From Pseudomonas sp. PDM05 (GTDB lineage: Bacteria; Pseudomonadota; Gammaproteobacteria; Pseudomonadales; Pseudomonadaceae): a DNA stretch of 64,000 nucleotides. Position 1 is the stretch's first letter; each line of letters begins with the position of its first letter. The translations under genes and the position numbers were made by a program. The notes below the pieces were generated by a model that did no database searches, was not told the DNA's origin, and saw only the letters and a list, made by a program, of their open reading frames with translations. Location of the stretch: NCBI RefSeq assembly GCF_014851685.1, contig NZ_JACVAC010000006.1, positions 1 to 64,000 on the forward strand. The letters run 5' to 3'. Positions 1 through 10,139 of this stretch are shown piece after piece.

Positions 1-22
1 ATCTCTCGTTAGCGGGAGGCGA

Positions 23-50
23 ATTCTACAGCGTTACACGCTGCTGTCAA
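23..50 (-). promoter_or_regulatory. rRNA operon promoter, proximal (P2-like)
   Basis: On the minus strand a TTGACA -35 box (45-50) and a TAGAAT -10 box (23-28) are separated by 16 nt and followed by a GC-rich discriminator (TCGCCTCCC). An A-rich stretch upstream (51-66) could act as an UP element. The downstream bases reading GCTAACGAGAGAT match, from memory, the start of Pseudomonas 16S leader transcripts. The 16S gene itself would lie left of the window. The same neighbour, an rRNA operon beside msrQ, exists in P. aeruginosa. Confidence 0.8.
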
Positions 51-168
51 CACCTCTTTTTCAACTTCCTCAGCGCTTCGATGAACTGAAGCAACCTGCT
101 GCCGAAAACTGCGTAACTCATTGTTTACCAAAGAGTTTTCCGTTTCGACTGCGCCGGAAGTGGGGCGA

Positions 169-196
169 ATTATAGACAGTTACAATTTGCCGTCAA
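169..196 (-). promoter_or_regulatory. rRNA operon promoter, distal (P1-like)
   Basis: On the minus strand TTGACG (191-196) and a perfect TATAAT (169-174) are 16 nt apart and followed by the discriminator TCGCCCC. It lies about 146 bp upstream of the second promoter, the tandem P1/P2 layout usual for rRNA operons. The -35 box starts only 7 nt beyond the msrQ stop codon and I see no terminator between them, so msrPQ transcripts may read into the rRNA operon. Confidence 0.72.
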
Positions 197-203
197 CCTT
201 TAA

Positions 204-824
204 TTACGCTTTTGTTGCAGAAGGTGCCTTTTTGGCAATAAGACGAGGGATTCGGCGCATCACCGGTGGTATCCGCAGGGCCAAAAGCAATACACCTATA
301 GATGCATAGACCGCCCACTCCTTGAGATCAGCCCGCACTATCCACAACATATGCAGCAAGCCGAGCCCAAGAATCACGTAAACCAGGCGATGCAATTTCT
401 TCCACCGACTCCCCAAACGTCGCTGGCTATAGCGATTTGAAGTCACCGCCAACACCAAAAGCGACAAGAAGCCCAGCGCCCCTACAATAATGTAAGGCCG
501 CTTGCGCAACTCCACCCCCAACTGCGACCAGTCGAGCCCAAGGACAAACACGCAATAAGCCGCCAGATGCAGCACTACGTAAGCAAAGCACCACAATCCC
601 AACTGCCGGCGTACAGCTATCCACCCCGCCCAGCCGCTGAGCTTCTGCAACGGCGTCATTCCAAGAGTGATCAGCAAAAGGACCAACGTCCCCAGGCCCA
701 GCCGATCCACCAGCACTTTGCCCGGATCAGGCCCGAGAACAGAGCTCCACGCCTCGTATAGCCAGAATAGCGGCCACACGGCCACCGCGATAAAAACGCC
801 GAGGCGCCAGATGGGGTAGCGCAT
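204..824 (-). CDS. msrQ: MsrQ, haem-binding membrane subunit of the MsrPQ methionine sulfoxide reductase
   Basis: Inner-membrane b-type cytochrome that passes quinol-pool electrons to periplasmic MsrP, which repairs oxidised methionines in envelope proteins. The 206-residue product has about six hydrophobic helices and the ferric-reductase-like family layout, with conserved His in 'VVLHLAAY' and in the 'KKLHRLVY' segment. The start overlaps the msrP stop as TGATG, so the two are translationally coupled. Length is normal for MsrQ (formerly YedZ). The tail is basic and lies in the cytoplasm by inference. Confidence 0.93.
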   Translation of the reverse strand: MRYPIWRLGVFIAVAVWPLFWLYEAWSSVLGPDPGKVLVDRLGLGTLVLLLITLGMTPLQKLSGWAGWIAVRRQLGLWCFAYVVLHLAAYCVFVLGLDWSQLGVELRKRPYIIVGALGFLSLLVLAVTSNRYSQRRLGSRWKKLHRLVYVILGLGLLHMLWIVRADLKEWAVYASIGVLLLALRIPPVMRRIPRLIAKKAPSATKA

Positions 825-1837
825 CAGTAGTTCTTCCGCAGATCAAGGCCGGCATACAGGGAGGCAACCTCATCCGAGTAGCCATTGAACATCTGTGTCT
901 CACGCACATTGGGACTGAACAGGCCGCTCGGCAGGCGACGCTCCCGCGCCTGGGTCCACCGCGGATGATCAACCGTGGGGTTCACGTTCGCGTAGAACCC
1001 ATACTCATCCGCCGCAATACTCTGCCAGGTGGTTTTCGGCTGTTCGCTCACCAGGCTGATGCGCACAATGGACTTCACGCTTTTGAAGCCGTACTTCCAA
1101 GGCACCACCAAGCGCAGCGGCGCACCGTTCTGGTTGGGCAGTTCACGCCCGTACATGCCAACGGCAAGAATCGCCAAAGGGTTCATCGCTTCATCCAGAC
1201 GCAACCCTTCTATATATGGCCAGTCGATCAAACCAAAACTCGAACGCTGGCCCGGCATGCTCTTGGGGTCCTGAAGCGTTTCAAATCGAATGTACTTGGC
1301 CTTGGAGGTCGGTTCGACTTGCTTGAGCAACGCCGAGATAGGGAAGCCGATCCAGGGGATGACCATCGACCACGCCTCGACACACCGTAAACGGTAGATC
1401 CGCTCCTCCAACTGATAAGGCTTCATAAAATCTTCCAGGGCATAACGCCCTGGCTTTGCAACCTCACCATCAATCACAACACTCCAGGGCTCGGTCTTGA
1501 GCGAACCCGCATTCGTTGCCGGATCGCCCTTGCCGGTGCCGAACTCATAGAAGTTGTTGTAGTGAGTCGCATCCTTGAAGGGGGTGATCGCTTCATCCTT
1601 CACCGTCACAGCCTGCCATTGAGTGCCAGGCAGTTTCTCGGCAAACCAATTCGGTGCGTTGCCCGGCTCAACATCGGCGTAACGGGAAGCATCAGCCGCA
1701 CTGGCCCAGCGCGGCAAGCTGCTGGCAGCGATACCGGCGAGCGCACCACCGAGCAAGCTGCGGCGAGAGAAATAAAGAGATTCAGGGGTGACATCCGACT
1801 CGTGGCAATCGGACGCTTTTGGCAATTTGATTAACAT
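824..1837 (-). CDS. msrP: MsrP, periplasmic molybdopterin methionine sulfoxide reductase catalytic subunit
   Basis: Reduces free and protein-bound methionine sulfoxide in the periplasm using a mononuclear molybdenum cofactor. The N-terminus carries a twin-arginine signal (S-R-R-S-L-L at 24-29, then a hydrophobic stretch ending near ASA at 47), as expected for a cofactor-loaded Tat substrate. Cys152 in 'LRCVEAW' is the probable Mo ligand of the sulfite-oxidase fold. The 337-residue length is normal. It precedes msrQ with a one-base overlap. pssA lies 63 nt upstream on the same strand, so cotranscription with pssA is possible. Confidence 0.94.
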   Translation of the reverse strand: MLIKLPKASDCHESDVTPESLYFSRRSLLGGALAGIAASSLPRWASAADASRYADVEPGNAPNWFAEKLPGTQWQAVTVKDEAITPFKDATHYNNFYEFGTGKGDPATNAGSLKTEPWSVVIDGEVAKPGRYALEDFMKPYQLEERIYRLRCVEAWSMVIPWIGFPISALLKQVEPTSKAKYIRFETLQDPKSMPGQRSSFGLIDWPYIEGLRLDEAMNPLAILAVGMYGRELPNQNGAPLRLVVPWKYGFKSVKSIVRISLVSEQPKTTWQSIAADEYGFYANVNPTVDHPRWTQARERRLPSGLFSPNVRETQMFNGYSDEVASLYAGLDLRKNY

Positions 1838-1900
1838 GGCAACTCCGCAGCATTGGAGAACTGATGCACCAATAGACTGCGGAGTATGGGGGAAATTACA

Positions 1901-2758
1901 TTAAGGCAATGTTTTGTCCCGACGCAGATGCAGCAAGTACTGAACCGGGCCCGACGCGGCATAGACCAGGAACGCCAGCAGCAGGATCCGCGGAGGATCA
2001 CTGAAGACCACTGCAAACACCAGCACAACGGCCAGGATTGCCACAAAAGGCACGCGCCCCTTGAGATCCAGTTCCTTGAAGCTGTTGTACTTGATGTTGC
2101 TGACCATCAGCATGCCAGCGGCCGCAACCATCAAGGCCACCAGGAACGACATCTTCGAACCCTGGATACCGTAGTCACTGAATGCCCAGACGATACCCGC
2201 CACCACACCTGCTGCAGCCGGGCTGGCCAGACCAATGAAGTAACGCTTGTCAGCGGTCCCAACCTGGGTATTGAAACGCGCCAGGCGCAATGCAGCCCCG
2301 GCGACATAGATAAAGGCGACCATCCAGCCGACCTTGCCCATATCACCCAGCGCCCAGGCAAACGCCAGCAACGCAGGCGCAACACCAAAGGCAACCATGT
2401 CCGACAGCGAGTCATACTCGGCACCGAAGGCACTTTGGGTATTGGTCATGCGCGCCACACGCCCATCAAGGCCGTCGAGCACCATGGCAACAAAGATTGC
2501 GATGGCAGCAAAACCGAAGTATTTGCTGGCACTCACCGCATCACCCGCTGCCAGCGCACTTTGGGCGCTCATGGAGTTGATGATGGAATAGAACCCGGCA
2601 AACAGGTTCGCCGTAGTGAACAGATTGGGCAGCAGATAGATGCCACGATGCCGGACCTTGCGGCCCTCCGCGTCATGCCCTTCTTCGACATGCTCATCGA
2701 TCGGTAGCAGGCTTTCGGCGTCAGGAGCCTGGTTTGGCTCTTCGGGACGTTCGCTCAT
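1901..2758 (-). CDS. pssA: CDP-diacylglycerol--serine O-phosphatidyltransferase
   Basis: Makes phosphatidylserine from CDP-diacylglycerol and serine, the committed step toward phosphatidylethanolamine, in the inner membrane. The CDP-alcohol phosphotransferase signature is intact: D95-G-x2-D98-G-x2-A-R, then G112-x3-D116-x3-D120, which binds the metals and CDP. About eight hydrophobic helices follow a charged 40-residue N-terminal tail. This is the polytopic type II enzyme, unlike the peripheral E. coli PssA. It sits between ilvC and msrP on one strand, separated from ilvC by a terminator hairpin. Confidence 0.93.
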   Translation of the reverse strand: MSERPEEPNQAPDAESLLPIDEHVEEGHDAEGRKVRHRGIYLLPNLFTTANLFAGFYSIINSMSAQSALAAGDAVSASKYFGFAAIAIFVAMVLDGLDGRVARMTNTQSAFGAEYDSLSDMVAFGVAPALLAFAWALGDMGKVGWMVAFIYVAGAALRLARFNTQVGTADKRYFIGLASPAAAGVVAGIVWAFSDYGIQGSKMSFLVALMVAAAGMLMVSNIKYNSFKELDLKGRVPFVAILAVVLVFAVVFSDPPRILLLAFLVYAASGPVQYLLHLRRDKTLP

Positions 2759-2859
2759 GGACTTTACCTTGCAACGGTGTGAAAAAATTCGACAGATACT
2801 TGCGGCGAGTGTTCGCCCGCAAACGATGCAGCTTTATACCAGAACCTGCCCCCCAAACG

Positions 2860-2885
2860 AAAAAACGCGGCCTAAGCCGCGTTTT
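2860..2885 (-). terminator. Rho-independent terminator of the ilvINC operon
   Basis: A ten-base-pair stem AAAACGCGGC / GCCGCGTTTT with a CTAA loop gives, on the minus strand, a GC stem followed by six T residues. It begins 18 nt after the ilvC stop and separates the ilv operon from pssA. Confidence 0.85.
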
Positions 2886-2902
2886 CCCTTGATCCGTACG
2901 AC

Positions 2903-3928
<1,026 letters not shown>

Positions 3929-3966
3929 CTATATATCCAGGCCGTAAGGCCATTCGCTAATTTGGT

Positions 3967-4458
3967 TTAGATGCTGAGTACTTTGTCGCCACGGGCAATG
4001 CCGGTGACACCACTGCGTACCGTTTCCAGAATCGAGGCCGTCCCGATCGACTGGATGAAGCTGTCCAGCTTGTCGCTTGTACCGGTCAGTTGAACGGTAT
4101 AAACGCTGGCGCTCACATCGACGATCTGCCCGCGATAAATATCGGTAGTGCGCTTGATCTCGGCACGTTGGGCGCCCGTGGCCTTGACTTTAACCAGCAT
4201 CAGCTCGCGCTCGATGTGGGCACTTTCCGACAGGTCGACCAGCTTGACCACTTCGATCAGCTTGTTGAGGTTCTTGGTGATCTGCTCGATCACCTCATCG
4301 TGGCCCACGGTGGTCAACGTCAGACGCGACAGGGTCGGGTCTTCGGTCGGGGCCACGGTCAGGCTTTCGATGTTGTAGTTACGCTGCGAAAACAGGCCGA
4401 CAACACGAGACAGAGCGCCGGGTTCGTTCTCCAGAAGCAGGGAGATAATGTGCCGCAT
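3967..4458 (-). CDS. ilvN: Acetolactate synthase small (regulatory) subunit
   Basis: Regulatory partner of IlvI that confers valine feedback inhibition and raises catalytic activity. An N-terminal ACT domain begins 'RHIISLLLENEPGALSRV' and a second ACT-like domain fills the C-terminal half, for 163 residues. I chose the ATG at 4458 because GGAG lies 11 nt upstream, and a longer frame opening at 4488 would overlap ilvI by 28 nt. The start is 2 nt after the ilvI stop, so coupling is likely. Also called ilvH in Pseudomonas annotation. Confidence 0.95.
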   Translation of the reverse strand: MRHIISLLLENEPGALSRVVGLFSQRNYNIESLTVAPTEDPTLSRLTLTTVGHDEVIEQITKNLNKLIEVVKLVDLSESAHIERELMLVKVKATGAQRAEIKRTTDIYRGQIVDVSASVYTVQLTGTSDKLDSFIQSIGTASILETVRSGVTGIARGDKVLSI

Positions 4459-4460
4459 GA

Positions 4461-6185
4461 TTAAGTACGCTCCGTCTTGTTCAGCCACATGTCGCGCATA
4501 GAGCCGTCTTTGATCTGCATCGGGTAGACGTGCTCGCTGGTATCCACCTTGATATCGATGAACACCAGGCGATCCTTCATGGCGAACGCTTCTTCCATCT
4601 TCGGCTTCAGATCTTTCAGATCGGTGATGCGAATGCCGACATGGCCATAGGCTTCAACCAGCTTGACGAAGTCCGGCAGCGATTCCATGTAGGAATGGGA
4701 GTGACGGCTGTTGTAGCTCATGTCCTGCCACTGGCGAACCATGCCCAGTACGCCGTTGTTCAAGCACACGATCTTCACTGGAAGACCGTATTGCAGGCAC
4801 GTCGACAGTTCCTGGATGTTCATCTGGATACTGCCCTCGCCGGTTACGCACGCGACGTCGCTGTCCGGGAAGCTCAGTTTCACACCCATGGCCGCAGGGA
4901 AACCAAAGCCCATCGTGCCCAGGCCACCGGAGTTGATCCAGCGGTTTGGCTTGTCGAACTTGTAGTACTGCGCGGCGAACATCTGGTGCTGGCCCACGTC
5001 GGAGGTCACAAAGGCGTCGCCCTTGGTCACTTCGCACAGGGTCTCGATCACGGTCTGTGGCTTGATGATGCTGCCGTCACCCTTGTCGTAAGGGAACAGG
5101 CCGCGATCACCGCGCCATTCGTCGATCTGTTTCCACCAGCTGGCAACGGATTCCTTGTTCGGCGTTTCGCCGATGTCCTTGAGCGCAGCGACCATTTCGG
5201 TCAATACGCTTTCTACAGGACCCACGATCGGCACGTCGGCCTTGATGGTCTTGGAGATGGACGCCGGGTCGATGTCGATGTGGATGATCTTGGCATTCGG
5301 GCAGAATTTGCTCGCGCCGTTGATCACACGGTCATCGAAACGAGCGCCCACGGCCAGGATCACGTCGGCGTGGTGCATGGTCAGGTTGGCGGTGTAGCTG
5401 CCGTGCATGCCGAGCATGCCGACGAACTGACGGTCAGTACCCGGAAATGCGCCGAGACCCATCAGGGTATTGGTTACCGGCAGGTTGAGCAGCTTGGCCA
5501 GTTCGGTCAGCGGTGCAGAACCACCACCGAGAATCACGCCACCACCCGAGTACAGCACGGGACGCTTGGCCGCCAGGAGCATTTCTGCCGCCTTGCGGAT
5601 TTGCCCCGAGTGCCCACGGACGGCCGGGCTGTAGGAGCGCAGCTTGGCTTTTTTCGGGAAGACGTATTCGAATTTTTCCGCCGGGTTGGTCATGTCTTTT
5701 GGAATGTCGACCACCACAGGGCCCGGGCGACCGGACTGTGCGAGGTAGAACGCCTTTTTCATGACTTCCGGGATTTCCGAGGCGTGCTTGATCATGAAGC
5801 TGTGTTTCACGATCGGCCGGGAAATACCGATCATGTCGGTTTCCTGGAATGCGTCAGTGCCGACCATGGTGCTTGGCACCTGACCGGAAATGATCACCAT
5901 CGGAATGGAATCCATATAAGCAGTCGCGATGCCGGTAATGGCATTGGTTGCGCCTGGGCCGGACGTTACCAGTACCACGCCGGCCTTGCCGGTGGCACGG
6001 GCGTAACCGTCCGCCATATGGGTCGCGGCCTGTTCGTGGCGAACCAGGATGTGGTTGACAGCCGGTTCCTTGAACAGTGCGTCGTAGACATGCAGCAGAG
6101 CACCACCTGGGTACCCGTAGATATAGTCGACGCCTTCGTCACGCAAAAAGCGGACGAGCATCTCACCGCCAGATAAAAGCTCCAC
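4461..6185 (-). CDS. ilvI: Acetolactate synthase large (catalytic) subunit
   Basis: Thiamine-diphosphate enzyme that condenses two pyruvates, or pyruvate with 2-oxobutyrate, in the first shared branched-chain step. Visible are the N-terminal TPP-binding domain with catalytic Glu in '[16 protein letters not shown]', the central FAD-type domain and the TPP/Mg motif from 'GEGSIQMN' to 'LNN'. I place the start at GTG 6185 (574 residues), five to six bases after AGAGGTG. A GTG at 6194 falls inside that ribosome-binding site and is unlikely. A long leader precedes it. Confidence 0.95.
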   Translation of the reverse strand: MELLSGGEMLVRFLRDEGVDYIYGYPGGALLHVYDALFKEPAVNHILVRHEQAATHMADGYARATGKAGVVLVTSGPGATNAITGIATAYMDSIPMVIISGQVPSTMVGTDAFQETDMIGISRPIVKHSFMIKHASEIPEVMKKAFYLAQSGRPGPVVVDIPKDMTNPAEKFEYVFPKKAKLRSYSPAVRGHSGQIRKAAEMLLAAKRPVLYSGGGVILGGGSAPLTELAKLLNLPVTNTLMGLGAFPGTDRQFVGMLGMHGSYTANLTMHHADVILAVGARFDDRVINGASKFCPNAKIIHIDIDPASISKTIKADVPIVGPVESVLTEMVAALKDIGETPNKESVASWWKQIDEWRGDRGLFPYDKGDGSIIKPQTVIETLCEVTKGDAFVTSDVGQHQMFAAQYYKFDKPNRWINSGGLGTMGFGFPAAMGVKLSFPDSDVACVTGEGSIQMNIQELSTCLQYGLPVKIVCLNNGVLGMVRQWQDMSYNSRHSHSYMESLPDFVKLVEAYGHVGIRITDLKDLKPKMEEAFAMKDRLVFIDIKVDTSEHVYPMQIKDGSMRDMWLNKTERT

Positions 6186-6450
6186 GTTGTTCACCTCTAA
6201 AACGCCAGAATACCGTCCGTTGAAAACCGACGGGTCTTAATAGGTTTACTTCTCAACAGAGCATGAGCGACGGTGGTCGCCGACTACGTCAGCACTGACT
6301 GAGCAAGTATTGGGATCGTCCCAAGTGTTGCGGGCTTTTCCCACCCAGCGCGAGGTAACGCGTTGCGGGTGTAACAGGTCGGCGCGGGTGTGCGCCTCAT
6401 GATCTGCTGAGCGGGCCTGCTTCTGGCAGTCCCGATACAGCGGACTTTGG
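6186..6450 (-). promoter_or_regulatory. Leader region of the ilvI operon
   Basis: The stretch between ilvI and the YqcC gene (6186-6616) has no long gene. If the promoter at 6451-6479 is real, about 260 nt of leader precede ilvI. It holds a 38-codon open frame (6284-6400), a perfect inverted repeat TTGGGA-CGA-TCCCAA (6310-6324) inside that frame, and a weaker hairpin built on CCGTC / GACGG near 6207-6231. No strong T-tailed terminator is visible, so a classical attenuator is not proven. Confidence 0.35.
6284..6400 (-). CDS. Possible 38-residue leader peptide upstream of ilvI
   Basis: An ATG at 6398-6400 opens a 38-codon frame ending at TAG 6284-6286. The peptide begins MRRTPAP and ends TIPILAQSVLT, so the C-terminal half is somewhat rich in Leu, Ile and Val, as expected for attenuation control of branched-chain genes, but there is no run of such codons. 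No clear ribosome-binding site precedes the ATG. It starts about 45 nt after the predicted transcription start. It may be a chance frame. Confidence 0.22.
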   Translation of the reverse strand: MRRTPAPTCYTRNALPRAGWEKPATLGTIPILAQSVLT

Positions 6451-6479
6451 ATTCTTCTGTTTCAGGCCGTTCAAGTCAA
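6451..6479 (-). promoter_or_regulatory. Candidate sigma-70 promoter of ilvI operon
   Basis: On the minus strand TTGACT (6474-6479) and AAGAAT (6451-6456) are separated by 17 nt: five of six and four of six consensus matches. It is the best candidate between ilvI and the upstream gene, and would start transcription near 6444. Confidence 0.4.
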
Positions 6480-6587
6480 GCAATAATTGCGCTTTTTTCC
6501 AACTAAGCGCATGAGAACGTAGAAGAAAGGGCTTTGAGGAGGGATAAAACTCGCCTGAATGTCGTCAAGCGGTAGAAATGTGCGCAA

Positions 6588-6610
6588 GACTGCCGGAAAA
6601 CCCGGCAGTC
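6588..6610 (-). terminator. Hairpin after the YqcC gene
   Basis: A nine-base-pair perfect stem GACTGCCGG / CCGGCAGTC with a short A-rich loop lies 7 nt past the stop of the YqcC gene. The T tract after it on the minus strand is poor, so termination efficiency is uncertain. Confidence 0.45.
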
Positions 6611-6616
6611 AGGCAA

Positions 6617-6946
6617 TTAACGAGCGTCGACGATCAATTGGTCGAACTTTTTCAGCGCGTTACGCAATCCGAGGCTCTCACGCGGACGGTCGGCGTAGAC
6701 CATTTCCGCCATCTCCAGGATCCCCGAGGCGTTGGGCAGCGGCAGGTCCTGTTCGAGGATCTGCTTCATGCGCACCAGGAAGATCCATTGCAGCCACTGG
6801 TGGAAGTCCAGGGTATCCACCGAAAACGGCTCGACACTGCTGAGCGCTTCAATGCCGGGGGACACCTCGTCCCACCAGCCCTGCACGCGCAATTCGCGCT
6901 CGATCAGCAATAATTGCTCGGCAATTGCGGGAAACCGTGCATCCAT
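6617..6946 (-). CDS. YqcC family protein
   Basis: A small cytoplasmic protein of 109 residues of the YqcC (DUF446) family, recognised by the helical N-terminus and the 'FHQWLQWIFLVRM' segment followed by 'MAEMVYADRP'. The family's biochemical function is not established. In many gammaproteobacteria YqcC lies beside the pseudouridine synthase truC, but here it is the last gene of a run with a TPR lipoprotein and mrcB. Its start overlaps the upstream stop (TGATG), so the two are coupled. Confidence 0.85.
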   Translation of the reverse strand: MDARFPAIAEQLLLIERELRVQGWWDEVSPGIEALSSVEPFSVDTLDFHQWLQWIFLVRMKQILEQDLPLPNASGILEMAEMVYADRPRESLGLRNALKKFDQLIVDAR

Positions 6947-7680
6947 CAGTACGTGACCTTGCCTTTCTGCCGCGCCTGAGCAGCACCGGCGGCATCACCC
7001 TGGGCGGCGCGCGCGTCGCCGATCAGGGCCCACAGGTTGGCTTGCAGGTCGGGGCGACCATTGGCCAGCGTCAGGCCACGACGGGCGAACTGCTCGGCTT
7101 GTGGCGCATCACCCTGGGCCATGCGCACCTGGGCCAGGCGATACAACACTTGCGGCTCACGAGGTGCCACACGCTGGGCGCGCTCAAGACTCGACGATGC
7201 GCCGTTCAAATCGCCACCGGCCTGCTGTTGCTGGGCAGTGGTCAACAACGCCAGCACCGGGCCGTCCAGTTGCTCGTCAGCCGACAGGCCGCCGGAATTG
7301 GACGACGACGGAATGCCGCTCGGCGTCGACGGCATATTGTAGGTGCCCTGGTTGATCGGCGCCGACTGGATCGGCGTGGAATCGATCGGGCCGGAAGTGC
7401 TTGGCCCCGGCGTCCACGGCTCGGCACTGATGGGCGCCGATGTCGCGGCGCCAGCACCCGGCACCATCACCACCACGCCCGAATCCTGCGGCACAGCCTG
7501 CGGCCGGGCCTGGGCGGGACGGTTGGTCACGGTCTGGCGGAAACCGCCATTGGCCGAGATACGGTCGCTGTTGGAGACAGCGGTGCTCGAATCCACCACG
7601 GGGATGGAGCCGCGCTGCACGCTGGAGCAACCACCGAGCAAAGCCAGAGTTGTAATAGCTGGAAACAACCACTTGTTCAC
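6946..7680 (-). CDS. Tetratricopeptide-repeat lipoprotein
   Basis: Probable envelope lipoprotein of 244 residues. A short signal ends in the lipobox L-L-G-G-C with Cys18 as the lipidated residue. A long Pro/Ser/Thr/Gly-rich linker (about 20-135) follows, then two to three TPR-like helical pairs (about 140-240) of the kind that bind partner proteins. It lies 16 nt downstream of mrcB and overlaps the YqcC gene. From that context it could assist PBP1b, as LpoB does in E. coli, but it does not resemble LpoB and that role is inference. Confidence 0.75.
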   Translation of the reverse strand: MNKWLFPAITTLALLGGCSSVQRGSIPVVDSSTAVSNSDRISANGGFRQTVTNRPAQARPQAVPQDSGVVVMVPGAGAATSAPISAEPWTPGPSTSGPIDSTPIQSAPINQGTYNMPSTPSGIPSSSNSGGLSADEQLDGPVLALLTTAQQQQAGGDLNGASSSLERAQRVAPREPQVLYRLAQVRMAQGDAPQAEQFARRGLTLANGRPDLQANLWALIGDARAAQGDAAGAAQARQKGKVTY

Positions 7681-7696
7681 GTGAAACCCTCTTCGC

Positions 7697-10021
7697 TTAA
7701 TTCATCCAGCCCTTGACCCAATCCATCACCGACTCCGCGTCAGCAGGCAAACTGCCACCGCACGCGGCGCCGGGTGGTGGCTCGCTGCCGCGAATATACG
7801 GCATCTGTACCGCACCCGGACAGTTGGCGTCAGAGCCCTGCCCCGTGTGCGGATCAATCCAGGCCTGCACGATGTTGTCCGGCTGCGGCATGTTCAACGG
7901 CAGCGGGTCGGCCTTGCGCATGAAACTGGTCCAGACCTGCAACGCACCTGTCGCGCCGGTGAACGGAGTCTTGCCGTTGTCATCACGGCCCATCCACACC
8001 ACCGCCAGCACATCCTGGCCGAAACCGGCGAACCAGCTGTCACGCGAGTCGTTACTGGTGCCGGTCTTGCCCGCCAGCGTCAGGTTCGACGGCAGCACCT
8101 TATAGACCGAGGCGCCCGTACCTTCACGCATCACGCGCTGCATGGCGTTCTGGATCAGGTAGATGGAGCCTGCATCGAAACGCTGCTGTATCTGGAACGG
8201 ATAACGCTTGAGCGGCTCGCCTTCGGCAGTCAGCACGCTTCGAATCCCACGCATCGGCGTATTGAAACCGCCGTTGGCCAGGGTCTGGTACATCGTCGCG
8301 ACTTCCATCGGCGTCATCGCACCGGCACCCAACAGGATCGACGGGAAGGCCGGGAACTCACGGGTAATGCCCAGGCGTGCGAGGGTTTTCAACACGTTCG
8401 GCACGCCCACTTCAAGCCCAAGGCGTGAAGTGGAGATGTTGTAGGAGTGCGCCAGGCCCTGGTACAGGAAAACCGTGCCGTGGGAACGGCGGTCGAAGTT
8501 CTGCGGCGTCCACACCTGGCCATCCCCGCCTTTGACCGACAGCGGATCATCCGACAACCAACTGGTCAGTGTGTATTTGCTCGGTTTCTCCAGCGCGGTC
8601 AGGTAAACCGCCGGCTTGACCAGCGAGCCGATCGGTCGCACCGCATCCAGCGCGCGGTTGAACCCGGCAAAGCTAGCCAGGCGACTGCCAACCAGGGCCT
8701 GGACCTCGCCGGTCTCCGGGTTGGTCACGACCATGGCCGCTTCGACTTCGTCGGCGCCTTTGCGGCCGGTCATGCGCTTGAAGGTGTCATTTACCGACGC
8801 CTCGGCCTTCATCTGCAGGATCGGGTCGAAACTGGTGAAGATACGCAGGCCCTCTTCGGTCAAGTCTTCGTCGCGATAGTCTTCACGCAACTGGCGCTTG
8901 ACCAGGTCGATAAAGCCCGGGAACGAACTGTCAGCCAACTTGCCGCGCGTGGTCACGCCCAGCGGCATCTTCTTCGCCGCAGCCACTTGTTCTGCAGTGG
9001 CAACGCCCTGCTGCTCAAGCACATCAAGCACCAGGTTACGACGCTCCAGCGCACGCTCCGGGTTGCGACGCGGGTTGTAGTAGGACGGGCCCTTGACCAT
9101 CCCCACCAGCAAAGCGACCTGATGCAGCTTCAGCTCGGACAGCGGCTGGCCAAAGAAGAACTGGCTGGCCAGACCGAAACCATGCACCGCGCGCTGACCA
9201 TCCTGGCCGACGAACACCTCATTGAGGTACGCCTCGAGGATTTCCTGCTTGCTGTAATGCACCTCCAGCAGCATCGCCATCATGGCTTCGGTGAGCTTAC
9301 GGGTCAGGCTGCGCTCGTTGGTCAGGTAGAAGTTCTTCACCAACTGTTGCGTCAGCGTACTGCCGCCCTGGGTCATCTTGCCGCCGGAGGTGTTCACCCA
9401 GATGGCACGGGCAATCGACTTCGGCGAGACGCCCCAGTGGCTGTAGAAATCGCGGTCTTCTACGGCGACCAGGGTTTCGAGCAGGTACGGCGGCACCTGA
9501 TCGAGCTTGATCAGGATGCGATCTTCAAGGTTCTTCGGATAAATCCCGCCGATCATCAGCGGTTCCAGACGCACTACCGGCAGCTTCGAACCGTTGAGGG
9601 ACGACAGCTCGGCCACATAGTCGCCGGAGAAACGCACGCGCACCGGCTGGGCTTTTTCCAGGCCTTCATAGAACTGGAAGCCGCGGGTGTTCAGGTCGAC
9701 GGTATTGCCGCTGACGGCAGCGGCGCCCGGGCCGTTGCTCACGGGCTCACGGCGATAGCCCAAGGCATCAAGCTCGGTGAGGAAGTCATCCTTGCTCAGC
9801 TTCTGGCCATTGAACAATTCCAATGGCCGCGCATACACCTTGGCCGGGATGGTCCAGCGCTTGCCGGAGAACTTCTCCTGCACCACGGCATCGAGATACA
9901 CCGCGAAGCCGGCGAGGACCACAAGGCCCACCAGGCTGAGCTTGAGCGCCCAGCCCAGCCAAGGGCGCAGGCCACGGGAAGGAGGTTTTTTACGGGAACG
10001 GGGAGATCGGGTTCGAGTCAT
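7697..10021 (-). CDS. mrcB: Penicillin-binding protein 1B (bifunctional glycosyltransferase/transpeptidase)
   Basis: Class A PBP that polymerises lipid II glycan strands and crosslinks peptides in the periplasm. Order of parts in 774 residues: a basic cytoplasmic tail, one membrane anchor (about 24-45), a UB2H-like domain, the GT51 domain with catalytic Glu188 in 'VEDRDFYSHWG' and the 'GGSTLTQQLVKN' motif, then the transpeptidase with SxxK (S-L-V-K), SYN ('HSYNIS') and KTGTS motifs. All active-site motifs are present. It is first in a three-gene run with the TPR lipoprotein and YqcC genes. Confidence 0.96.
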   Translation of the reverse strand: MTRTRSPRSRKKPPSRGLRPWLGWALKLSLVGLVVLAGFAVYLDAVVQEKFSGKRWTIPAKVYARPLELFNGQKLSKDDFLTELDALGYRREPVSNGPGAAAVSGNTVDLNTRGFQFYEGLEKAQPVRVRFSGDYVAELSSLNGSKLPVVRLEPLMIGGIYPKNLEDRILIKLDQVPPYLLETLVAVEDRDFYSHWGVSPKSIARAIWVNTSGGKMTQGGSTLTQQLVKNFYLTNERSLTRKLTEAMMAMLLEVHYSKQEILEAYLNEVFVGQDGQRAVHGFGLASQFFFGQPLSELKLHQVALLVGMVKGPSYYNPRRNPERALERRNLVLDVLEQQGVATAEQVAAAKKMPLGVTTRGKLADSSFPGFIDLVKRQLREDYRDEDLTEEGLRIFTSFDPILQMKAEASVNDTFKRMTGRKGADEVEAAMVVTNPETGEVQALVGSRLASFAGFNRALDAVRPIGSLVKPAVYLTALEKPSKYTLTSWLSDDPLSVKGGDGQVWTPQNFDRRSHGTVFLYQGLAHSYNISTSRLGLEVGVPNVLKTLARLGITREFPAFPSILLGAGAMTPMEVATMYQTLANGGFNTPMRGIRSVLTAEGEPLKRYPFQIQQRFDAGSIYLIQNAMQRVMREGTGASVYKVLPSNLTLAGKTGTSNDSRDSWFAGFGQDVLAVVWMGRDDNGKTPFTGATGALQVWTSFMRKADPLPLNMPQPDNIVQAWIDPHTGQGSDANCPGAVQMPYIRGSEPPPGAACGGSLPADAESVMDWVKGWMN

Positions 10022-10139
10022 GGCGGCGGATTATACGCACTTTATTGATGATCAACATGAGCCGGACAGCGGTTTGCACGGCAGACATCAGCAGCCATAA
10101 TGCCCGCCATGATTTCCCCCAGTCTTTGAAGGATCGCCC

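Noticed and set aside
121..309. A 62-codon plus-strand frame in the rRNA promoter region
   Set aside because: It covers the distal rRNA promoter and the end of msrQ in antisense and has no ribosome-binding site.
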